Of a DNA stretch of 64,000 bases, positions 56,112 to 64,000 are shown one piece after another (the stretch's first letter is position 1; the number at the start of each line of letters is the position of its first letter). The notes beneath the pieces were generated by a model. It saw nothing but the letters and a program-made list of their open reading frames with translations. It searched no databases and was not told where the DNA came from. A program made the position numbers and the translations under genes. Source of the stretch: Triatoma infestans (taxonomy: Eukaryota > Arthropoda > Insecta > Hemiptera > Reduviidae); assembly GCA_011037195.1 (NCBI GenBank), contig JAAEAF010000237.1, forward strand, positions 186,001 to 250,000, in the 5' to 3' direction.

Positions 56112-58342
56112 CATCAGATTTTTACTTTCACTTATTCCCAACGAATCCAAAGAGAATTTGAAAATTCCATTGATACCCGTCTTCGGGAAATGGAAGTAGA
56201 AGAAAGTAGTAGCGTAGATTACAGATGGGATGAGTGCTGCAAAGCGATAAAATCAGCTGCTGGCGACACCATTGGGGAGCAAGTGAGAGACAGCAGAACC
56301 CAATGGTTTAATGATGAGTGCAAGGTAGCCACAGAAAGGAAAAATGAAGCATATAAAAAAGTAACTCAAAGAAGGACGAGAGCATTGATGGAAGGAAGAG
56401 GGAAGAGAGGAGGGAAGAGAAGCATGTTCATCAAAGAATGAAAAGAAAGTGGGAAAATGAAAAACTTGAGAAGATGGAGAGCTTGAGATTTGACAGTCAA
56501 ATTAGGAAGTTCTACCGTGAGGTGAATAATGGCAGGAAACCTTTCAAACCTAGATTGTCAGCATGTAAGGCAAAGGACGGATCCCTACTGACCGACTCCA
56601 GACAGATATTGAATAGATGGAAAGAACACTTTAATGATCTGTTAAACGGCATTGGGGAGGAGAGAAGTACCTACAATCAAGTAATGTACCGCTCTGATGA
56701 TGATGCACTTGAGCCCCCTGATGATGATGAAATAACCAGCGCCATCGAAAGGCTTAAAAACAATAAGGCCCCTGGACAAGATGATCTTCCTGCCGAGTTT
56801 TTCAAGTATGGTGGAGATAACCTCAAAAAAGTATTGCATGAACTAATTCTTTCCATTTGGACAGAAGAAATGCTTCCTACATCATGGACTGAAACTGTCA
56901 TCTGCCCTATCCACAAAAAAGGCGACCAAATGGACTGTGAAAATTTTAGAGGAATTTCCCTCCTCCCCTGTGCCTACAAAATTTTCTCACTGGTTTTATT
57001 CCAACGCCTTCTCCCGTATGTTGAAAGAGAAATCGGTGGCTATCGTGCGGCTTCCGACCAGGAAAATCGACCACAGACCAAGTGTTCTCTTTAAGAATGA
57101 TCCTCGAGAAAGGTTGGGAATATAAGCTACCAACTCATCACTTGTTCGTCGATTTCAAAGCAGCTTACGACAGCATCTACAGAGAAGAACTGTACAAGGC
57201 AATGAAAGATCTTAATGTGCCGAACAAATTGATTCGCCTGGACAAACTTACTATGACTGAAATTAGCTGCGCAGTGAGAGTTCAAGCTGGCATTTCGGAA
57301 GAATTCTCGACAAGAAGAGGAGTGAGGCAAGGTGACGCGCTAGCATGCTTGTTGTTTAACATAGCACTAGAAAAAGTCATAAGGGGCACTGGGATCTAGG
57401 TCGGAGGCTCGGTGGTCAATAAATCAGTCCAAGTTCTAGCGTATGCCGACGATGTGGACATTATCGGAAGGTCTTATCGAGCAGTTGAAGAAGCGTTTCT
57501 TGCTCTCGAACGCTCTGCCCGAATTATGGGTCTTAATATTAACGAGGGTAAGACAAAGTACCTAGTTATGGATTCAAATAGAAGGCCACAGACTCCGATC
57601 TCCATGGGCCATTACAAGTTTGAAACAGTTCATAGCTTCGTTTATCTAGGATCCCAGGTGAATTCTAAGAACGATATTTCTGCAGAAATAGCAAGCAGGA
57701 TCGTAGCAGCAAATAAGTGCTATTTCGGCCTAAAACGGCAGTTAGGTACCCGCTTTGCTTCCAGGAAGACTAAATGCCTACTCTACAAAACTATAATCCG
57801 TCCCGTCCTTACCTACTGCTCAGAAGCATGGTGTCTCACCAGAGCGGATGAGAACAAATTGTTAGTGTGAGAGCGCAAAATTCTTCGACGCATCTACGGA
57901 CCAGTTCGTTCCGACGACGGCGAATGGAGAAGGCGGACGAACGCAGAGTTAGCCACCATCTACAAGGAGATAGATATTGTTAAATGGATCACGTTGGGTC
58001 GGCTTAGATGGGCAGGGCACGTGGCCAGAATGAACGATGATGAACTGCCTAAGAAGTTGATGCTGGCGCGACCTGATAGAGTTAGGCGGGTAGGCAGGCC
58101 CAGCCTACGATGGGAGGACTGCGTTAGTGAAGATTGTCGAGCCTTTTTGCGGGTAGCTAATTGGAAGACAGCTGCACAAGAGAAACAATCATGGACGAGA
58201 CTGATTGAGGAGGCCAAGACTAAGCAATGAGTTGTAGCGCCCATGATGATGATGATTGCAATCGTGTCCAATTTTAGACATTCTTTTTAACGGAAATACT
58301 TGTTTTGAAGTCCTTTGAGTAATAAAAAAATGTTTTTAGCTA

Positions 58343-58377
<35 letters not shown>

Positions 58378-58620
58378 TGTATTTTAACAAAATATCTCAA
58401 AAAGGAAAAATTGCAGGAAGCTCAGACTTGATACGCCGTTTAAGTACCACAACGCAAGTGAAACGAAAGACATTTTTTTTAACTGTCACTTTTATTTTGA
58501 TACATTTTTTGGGGGGGTTACGCTAGCGTTATGCTTTCCTTCTGAAAGTACCACTTCATTATAATCTATGATAGTGACACCTATATAATATTATTACCCA
58601 CTAGAAATGTTGAATATGTA
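56112..58620 (+). mobile_element. Family A copy split by a LINE
   Basis: TTTTTACTTTCACTTATTCC at 56116-56135 is a 5' terminus lying directly on the 3' end of the previous copy. Family sequence resumes after the LINE at 58252 with ATTGCAATCGTGTCCAATTTTAG. It continues through GGAAATACTTGTTTTGAAGTCC, a GT microsatellite at 58344-58373 and CTTTCCTTCTGAAAGTACCACTTC to ACCTATATAATATTATTACCCACTAG at 58609. The 3' half is replaced by the foldback-type sequence at 58618. Confidence 0.65.
56131..58250 (+). mobile_element. LINE reverse transcriptase, 5'-truncated, RTE-like
   Basis: Largest coding relic in the window. Three frames in order (56130-56430, 56438-57050, 57055-58230) form one reverse transcriptase. 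The start is the linker after an endonuclease domain; the endonuclease itself is missing. RT boxes seen: NNKAPGQDDLPAEFFKYGG, CPIHKKGD...NFRGISLLPCAYKIF, FRPGKSTTDQVFSLRMILEK, FVDFKAAYDSIYREE (first catalytic Asp), RRGVRQGDALACLLFNIALE and LAYADDVDIIGRS (catalytic YADD intact). The thumb follows, then RLRWAGHVARM and GRPSLRWEDC to a stop at 58228-58230. Defects: a frameshift near 56410-56440, one near 57047-57055, and in-frame stops at 57397-57399 and 57868-57870. The ATG-repeat tail at about 58240-58252 and the C-terminal module favour an RTE-like LINE, but the clade is inferred. Confidence 0.9.
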
Positions 58621-58800
58621 GGTGGGTCTGCAATGCTTGGTAATATCTGGAGATTTTTATCGATCCTGCTTATTTTTATAGTTCCTGACCGAGTTTCAGA
58701 TACTCATCCATGCACAGAGTAAGGCTATCTCAAGATCGTGTAAAGAATTGACTTGAACTATATATTTCTGTCACACCATACTTGTTGATTGTATGCGGGA
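58618..58800 (+). mobile_element. Single arm of the foldback-type repeat
   Basis: GGTGGGTCTGCAATGCT, TTTTTATCGATCCTGCTTATTTTTATAG, ACCGAGTTTCAGATACTCATCC, AGGCTATCTCAAGATCGTGT and TTTCTGTCACACCATAC align in order with 24020-24165, the left arm of the palindrome there. No inverted partner is present here. Confidence 0.65.
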
Positions 58801-59184
58801 GGTTACAAGGTTATGTACTCTATCAAGTATGTTTGTGTATTTAAAACAAAAACGGAATGATTATATATTAGATAATGGTGTATAATAAATACAATGTTTT
58901 GAAGAATACTGTTATTAAGTATGGCGTTATTAAGAATGCCCTGTTTTTTGTCAAGATATTTTTAAATTTTATGATTACATTATACAAATAAGAATATATA
59001 AAGTTTGAAGAAAAGGAATGTATAAAGTTAAAAGCGTGTAAAACAATATATAAATACTGAAATGTATGCAAGGTTAATATAAGAAAATATTTGAGTAAAG
59101 AATTATTTTAGTAAATTGGTAGAAAATGGTCAAATTTGAGATGGAGATGGTATTAAAATTAATATTTTAGAGCGAAGTAAAAAT
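58801..59184. other. Anonymous AT-rich sequence
   Basis: No gene recognised. Confidence 0.5.
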
Positions 59185-59290
59185 ATATTCATTCGTTTTT
59201 ATAGAATAGGTTTCGAGTTTTTTTGGAATTTTCTCGAAAACAGGTCTCGAAATTTGTGCTGACTGTACAAATAAAATATTATAATTTTTA
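59185..59290 (+). mobile_element. Family A monomer fragment, plus strand
   Basis: TTTTTATAGAATAGGTTTCGAGTTTTTTTGGAATTTTCTCGAAAACAGG is a plus-strand second-monomer start. It lies opposite in orientation to the following copy. Confidence 0.6.
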
Positions 59291-59319
59291 TTTAAAAAAA
59301 AAATAATAGTTGGTGCACC

Positions 59320-60470
59320 AAATTTGATGGGATTCCTTGGAATTCGACGAAAACTGAATAACATGTTCATTAAAAGCCACTTCCGGTTTACTAATTTTCT
59401 TGAAACTCGGAATTTTGGCCATCTATTTATTTCTAATTAATTTTGTTTGGAAGGTAGAATTTTATAATCACTTTAGACAGACTCTATTATATAGTCACTT
59501 TAAATGACTTCACCAGGAGACATGATGTTCAAAAAAAAAAGTTGTAGCCGTTTTCTTGAAAATACCAGAAAACTGAAAAATATATTTCAGTAAAAACGCA
59601 CTTCCGGTCAACCGATATTTTTCAAACTCGGAATCTCAACAACATATTAATTTCTAATTAATATTATTTAAATGACAGAATTGTATATTAAACTGAAATA
59701 GCATATTAGAGGAAACCTAACCCCCTTCCACCAAAAGTGCCCTTAAATGAATTTTTCCAAAGAAATGTTTAAAATAAAAGTTATAGATCTTTATATACAT
59801 AGTTGATATATCAGGTTTAAAGAAAATCGTAGGAGCCATTTTTGAGAAAATTGCAATTGAAAGTAAAAAAAAAAATACCAGAAAACTGAAAAATACTTTT
59901 CAATAAAAACGTACTTCCAGTTTTCTGATTTTATTCAAAATGGAAACTTCAACAACATATTTAATTCTAATTAGTATTATTTAGATGATAGAATTGTGTA
60001 ATAAACTGAAATAGCACTTTAGAGGACAACTCACCCATCCTCCTTCCACCATCTCCTAAAAAAAGTACACTTAAATGCATTTTCCTGGAGAAATGTTTCA
60101 AATAAAAATTGCAGGTCATTGTATGAGTAGTTGATATACTAAGTTTAAAGAAAATCGTTGGAGCCATTTTGGAGATAATTGGTGAAAAAAGTGAAGAAAA
60201 AAAAACAGTAATGTGATACTTCCGGTTGAGGAATTTTGAACGCTGACCGAAGTATCTCATGGTGATACCTAAACGGAATATCAAGTTTCAACTTTCTACG
60301 GTACACATATACACACAGACCATTCCCTAAAAACCACTTTTTATGACTCAGGGGACCACAAAACAGATATTTCCGGTGAAAACTATCGAAAATTATGTAC
60401 GAAAATCGATGTATCGAAAATTTGGCACGAATACATACCACTTCCTCTTTCTAGAAGTATGAGAAAGTAA
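59320..60470 (-). mobile_element. Family A copy with at least three tandem monomers
   Basis: Inverted Ets-like motifs (ACTTCCGG or close) fall at 59379, 59600, 59913 and 60218, spaced 221, 313 and 305 bp. Each is followed by a CAAACTCGGAAT-type block, a GAACTGAAATAGCA-type block and a GTTTAAAGAAAATCG-type block. The GAAAACTGAAAAATA...TTTCA segment recurs at about 59572 and 59884. The right end CTTCCTCTTTCTAGAAGTATGAGAAAGT is the 5' hairpin of the family. This copy shows that the family can grow or shrink by whole monomers. Confidence 0.8.
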
Positions 60471-60719
60471 TTATTTCTGCAAAACCTGATTTTTTAGTGA
60501 TTTGTGAGGAATTTTTGATGTTAGTTTTCAAATATTATAGGTCCTTCAATGCTATTAACCCTGTCTACTGGACTATTATAATATTACTACAATGAAATGA
60601 CTAACTCAGTCAAAGGTGCCTATCAGTTAATAACACCTCCCTTCTCTATAATTACGTGAGAATTCTGAATGAATTTGAAGATAAAAGAAAATTTGCTAAT
60701 TTAATAATTACGAGTACAT

Positions 60720-60800
60720 AAACTGCAGTAAGAGTAAGAGAAAGTAGTGTATTAAGAGTGAGAGAAGAGTATAGGAGTAAGAGAAAGTAAAAAAAAAACC
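60720..60800. repeat. Cluster of family A terminal motifs
   Basis: GCAGTAAGAGTAAGAGAAAGTAGTG, GAGTGAGAGAAGAG and AGGAGTAAGAGAAAGTAAAAA are packed into about 70 bp. This looks like successive element ends with everything between them lost, or slippage of the terminal motif. Confidence 0.6.
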
Positions 60801-60935
60801 TATGGCGCAACAGCCCATGAAGGGCCAAGGCTTGCCAGACTGCGATTTTCATTGCAGGACGTATTGTAGCACGCCGTAGTTCCCTCGCCGTTTAGTTCCG
60901 GTCTTTGCTACCTAGGTGCGCTGCCAACTGCAGTA
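60801..60935 (-). mobile_element. SINE-3-like fragment, minus strand
   Basis: AGTTCCCTCGCCGTTTAGTTCCGGTCTTTGCTACCTAGG...CCAACTG resembles the body end of the element at 31452-31625. The tRNA-like head is missing. A family A 3' end (CTGCAGTAAGAAAGAGAAAGTCTGG) follows at about 60928-60952. Confidence 0.5.
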
Positions 60936-60952
60936 AGAAAGAGAAAGTCTGG

Positions 60953-61360
60953 TGATTTTTTTTTTATTTTCTCATCAAAATTCTTCTTTCTCAGCCTCTT
61001 AGTTCTTTTCTGAAGGCATAATTTGTACTTTTACTCTTCGTTTGCAGTGTTAAAAATATATTTTTTTTTTCCTTCATTCATTATTACTACCCTATGGGTG
61101 AGGTGGCCAAATTGTGGCTCTTAAGAGATAAGTGGGAAGAAATCCAGGTCATGTCTTTCTTGGCAGCAACAAGAAGTTGTAAAGAGGATAATTGCCCCGT
61201 TGCCAGGACCGGGTAACATTTTTGGAAGGACATTCATTTTATTGGAAATCTAGCAAATAGTTTTTCATATTTGTGGCAGAACTTCTTGCGGTGAAAGATT
61301 AAATCCATGAATCCAAGATATCTTTGACCTCAGTCTTTTTATTCCTTAGTGCTGATCTGG
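60953..61360. other. Anonymous sequence
   Basis: No confident gene. The patch 61085-61230 is less AT-rich than its flanks but matches nothing I know. Confidence 0.4.
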
Positions 61361-61467
61361 ATAAAATTTAAATAGCCACTTGTCCCTACTGTTTAATTGT
61401 GAATGAATGCCCCGAGCACTTGGATTAGTTAAGTGTTTTTCAATTATTATTATTATTATTATTATTG
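61361..61467 (+). mobile_element. Possible LINE 3' end with ATT tail
   Basis: One frame reads TCPYCLIVNECPEHLD then a stop. This fits the CxxC...EH knuckle at the end of many LINE ORFs. A short A/T segment follows, then an ATT run at 61445-61466. The match is short, so it is tentative. Confidence 0.35.
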
Positions 61468-62065
61468 TCTATCTATACAAGATAAATATCCGGTCTGACT
61501 GACTTACTAACTGAATGATTCATCAACGCGGAGCCGAAGCTACTAGAAACATGAAATTTGGACAGTAGGTTACTTTTGTGACTTAGAAATCCCTAAAAAA
61601 ATATATTTCCAAATTCGACCCCTAAGGGGTGAAAGGAAATGTCCAAGTTTCTGCAAGTGAGTGTCCAAACATGCAAGTGAAAAGGGGATGAAATTAATAA
61701 ATGAATATGCATTTAAATTTTTAACTAATCTAGATATATCTACAAAGCGTATTAAATGTCCTGCCTGATTCATTGACTGATTCATCAATGCCGAGCCGAA
61801 ATTACTAAAAGTAGAAACATGAAATTTAAACAATAGGTTCCTTTGTGTCAATAGGTCCTCTAGGAAATCACTAAGGAAGGAATTTCTCGAAATTCGTCCC
61901 TAAGGAAATGAAATGGGGTACCAAAATTTGTATGGAAAAAGATAATATAACATGAAGTGAAATGGGGTGAAATTATTACTCCTTGTATATATATTCGTAA
62001 CTAATTTAGAAACATTTAGAAAGCGCAGTACTAATTTCACGTAGGTAGCGCGGGTAAGAGCCTAG
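61468..62065 (+). mobile_element. Helitron-like non-autonomous element
   Basis: It starts TCTATCTATACAAGATAAATATCCGG and ends GCGCGGGTAAGAGCCTAG followed by T. TC start and CTAG end before T are Helitron hallmarks. The interior repeats a unit of about 262 bp: GATTCATCAACGCGGAGCCGAAG (61517) recurs as GATTCATCAATGCCGAGCCGAAA (61779), each with AGAAACATGAAATTT and AATTCG(A/T)CCCTAAGG. The 3' hairpin expected before CTAG is only weakly retained, and the 5' flanking base is G rather than A. No Rep/helicase is encoded. Confidence 0.65.
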
Positions 62066-63129
62066 TTTGCAATAAAGAGATGGTTTTAATGAGTGCTGTA
62101 AAAAATGTTTTCATGATACAAAAAAAATTACCAAAATTTTGTGTCAAGAAATTATATTTTTTTTAACCTAAAATGCCTTCATTATTCGTGAACTTATTGT
62201 TCTGGTTTTTCAGGGTATTAAATTATTTGTACAAATTAATAATTAGCTACATATAAATTAAATAATATATTAATGAATATCTCTTCAAAGGTTCCTATAA
62301 CGGTCCCATTGAGCTCCAAACAACATCCTGGATTTCTAAACATCTCTCGTTTAGAGTGGGACTATACATCCCTGGGACTATAAATACGGTCATTGTTATT
62401 AACTTAGTCATGGAGGAGATGTAATTAATGATCATGGACCACAACTATCCAACGACCAACCAAGTTTGGTCGCCCGCAAACTATCTGCAACACTCATACA
62501 CATACACACACACACACGCGCGCGCGCACACATACAACATACACAAACACAAAACTAAAAGTCATGTGGAAACACTTTACAGTATACTCATTATCTGGTA
62601 ATATTATCGTTCTATGTTATTAAACTATATCTAACTGTAATTTATTACATAAGTGTACTTTCTTGAAAGCTATAAAGCTAAATAAATTGAATTTTAAAAT
62701 ACATTACTTAACAATGTTAAACGACATTATTAACAATGTGGGCAAAGTTTGGTTTTGAATTTTTTTTTTTTTATATCTTGTATTATGTATACATTTCTGG
62801 ATGGTCTGTCATTCGCAATATCTGACGCAGCTCTCAGAAAATGCTGAAGGACTCAGTTTAACAATTTCATACTTTTTTAACTGGTGTGTGTTAGTTTAAA
62901 TAATTCGTTCTAGCATTATTACATTTTTATATAAGCAGAAGAAGGATTTCGGCTACTGCCAGGGAGGTTTCCGCAAGGGGATCAAATAATTTCCGTCAAA
63001 ATGATATTTGGAAAACAAAATATTCAGAAACTTTTGTTTTTCTACAACTCAGAGAGTTTTCTAATATTTTAGTTGGGGACTAAAAAATAAGCCTGGTTTT
63101 ATCGACTAAACTGTTTTTGTAAAAATCAG
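62066..63129. other. Anonymous sequence
   Basis: A CA run passing into CG-rich alternating purine/pyrimidine sequence lies at about 62500-62530. No gene recognised. Confidence 0.5.
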
Positions 63130-63860
63130 GTGCTGAGGAAAACCTATGTGATGCCCCAATTAAAAGGTCATACGCATTTATTCAGACAGCCAGGCTTTCA
63201 GGACTACCTTTACCCTTGTCAAAGAATGCAGAGAGGCTTAGCCGCGACTCTGCAGGCACAATAAAGTCCAGCTGAGTGGGTGCCTGGACATGCAAGGATT
63301 GGGGGAAATGAGATAGCTGATCAACTGGCCAACAACGGGGCACTAGGTTGACTTGGGGATATCCAGCGGAACGGCCCGTGCATCTATCAAGGATTGGCTC
63401 CGAAAAAAAATATGAGGTATGCTGAAAAGCAAGCCCAGAGGCCAGGCACAGTTAAAGGTTGATGCCTAAACTGTATAAAATCAGGACCAAAGAGACCCCT
63501 AACTTGAGCAGGAACGAGATTTCTTTGGACACGGGATTTTCACGGGTCACGGCAGAATCTGGAAAGTCATACACAAGGTAGGTTGATTAGCTCGTAACCT
63601 TTATGCTGACTAAGCCAAGAGGAGGAGGAAACGGCCCACCACCAGTTATCTGATTGCTTAGCAATAACCAAATTACGATACGAAACCTATCAAGTACTTT
63701 GCGACCTGAGAAGATAGTAACGCAAAAAGATCTAGTGGTGAAAGCTCTGAAACTCCTTGAAAGAGGAGGGTTCAGACCTTCGGGGATGGCACAATAAGCC
63801 TAAGATGGCTGCGATGCTGGGATATTGCCCACCCGAACAATTTTAAACTTAATCTTAGTT
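63130..63860 (+). mobile_element. LINE 3' end with RNase H domain, decayed
   Basis: RIYSDSQA (63171-63196) carries the SDSQA motif of LINE RNase H domains, including the catalytic Asp. VKECREA follows. After a frameshift, EWVPGHARIGGNEIADQLAN at 63272-63331 is the C-terminal RNase H signature with its catalytic His and Asp region. Downstream the knuckle is decayed (EEEETAHHQLSDCLA). The frame DLVVKALKLLERGGFRPSGM reaches a stop at about 63796-63798. RNase H places the source in the I group of LINEs (I, R1, LOA and relatives) by general knowledge. The reverse transcriptase is not visible, so the copy is 5'-truncated. Confidence 0.85.
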
Positions 63861-64000
63861 TTGTGAAAAAATTTAATCTATTCCCCACACCCAGAGTTCC
63901 TTCCACTTTTCAGTGGGTTTCCTTGACCTAAGTATCTTGAATTGCCTTTTTCCATGCCTCTCTATTCTTTGACAAATTTTCCTGGAGACAATGGCCCATC
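63861..64000. other. Anonymous sequence at the window edge
   Basis: CCTTGACCTAAGTATCTTGAATTGCC and CCATGCCTCTCTATTCTTTG may continue into a repeat beyond the window. Nothing assignable. Confidence 0.3.

Larger units (their letters stand above)
53795..56120 (+). mobile_element. Family A copy broken up by several insertions
   Basis: TTTCTGTTACTGTTGTAAAC at 53801-53820 continues at 54199 with AGGAAGTATTGTGATGTGTCAAATTTGCG and TTTTCACCGGAAAAATTACA after removal of a LINE insertion. The copy resumes with CAAAATCTCAGGAAGCTCTAAC at 54658-54680, between the palindrome and SINE-1. After the SINE come AAAACCGGAAAG near 54902, TATCACTTGTATACACAAATTTTTCTTTGG near 55026, and a second monomer at 55170-55395. 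A plausible 3' end is GAGAAAAATAGTGTGAATATTTCACATCAGATTTTT at 56086-56121. The stretch 55396-56085 is anonymous. Confidence 0.6.

Noticed and set aside
59320..60470. Satellite DNA array as the sole explanation for family A
   Set aside because: The monomers repeat, but each copy has defined terminal motifs and dispersed positions on both strands, which fits a mobile element better than a centromeric array.
1..64000. CRISPR array or prokaryotic operons
   Set aside because: Repeats are long, dispersed and on both strands. There are no short regular spacers, no ribosome-binding sites with ORF runs, and LINE/SINE content shows a eukaryotic genome.

Overview
This window looks like nuclear DNA from an AT-rich animal genome, most likely an invertebrate and perhaps an arthropod. 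That is inferred from the types of LINE (non-LTR retrotransposon), tRNA-derived SINE and Helitron-like remnants present. I found no convincing host protein-coding gene, rRNA gene, functional tRNA gene or CRISPR array. The long open frames are either decayed retrotransposon pieces or chance frames in low-complexity DNA. Everything supportable here is a mobile element, a simple repeat or anonymous AT-rich sequence.

The dominant component is one dispersed family, called 'family A' here. About 45 full or partial copies lie on both strands and occupy very roughly a third of the window. A plus-strand copy begins with TACTTTCTCTTACT, which usually folds against a nearby AGTAAGAGGAAGTA. It ends with AGTAAGAGAAAGT, then a second hairpin (GTGTGA...TCACAC) and CCAGATTTTT. 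The interior carries two or more divergent repeats of a roughly 260-315 bp unit containing ACCGGAAGTG. I see no coding capacity in it. The best copies are at 8156-8893, 15351-16040, 17151-18078, 29051-29950, 32383-33645, 34253-35616, 37100-38170, 45641-46565, 47162-47830, 50205-50814 and 59320-60470.

Other elements sit among or inside family A. Two Jockey-type LINE fragments lie at 4800-5570 (-) and 40070-40390 (+). LINE pieces sharing a GHVARM-type C-terminus lie at 22436-23278, 23280-23630 and 48485-48835, all minus strand. The most complete LINE, 56131-58250 (+), has a readable reverse transcriptase with one or two frameshifts and two stop codons. A 5'-truncated LINE end at 53821-54186 has a 12-bp target duplication. 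An RNase H-bearing LINE tail lies at 63130-63860. There are three tRNA-derived SINE families (one with six copies), a Helitron-like element at 61468-62065, and an unidentified 455-bp insertion with a 15-bp target duplication at 34690-35144.

The most interesting system is a small inverted-repeat family at 15043-15246, 33267-33547 and 41968-42072, with a possible relic at 11801-11848. Its arms carry a hammerhead-ribozyme-like core: CTGAAGA, stem II, GAAA, then a palindromic ACCGGT ahead of the predicted cleavage site. A second palindromic element at 54323-54553 carries a similar but weaker core. This resembles what is known of Penelope-like retroelements, but no Penelope protein is visible here, so the assignment is inference.

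The region 53795-58620 is a stack of nested insertions: two head-to-tail family A copies invaded by two LINEs, a hammerhead-like palindrome and a SINE.
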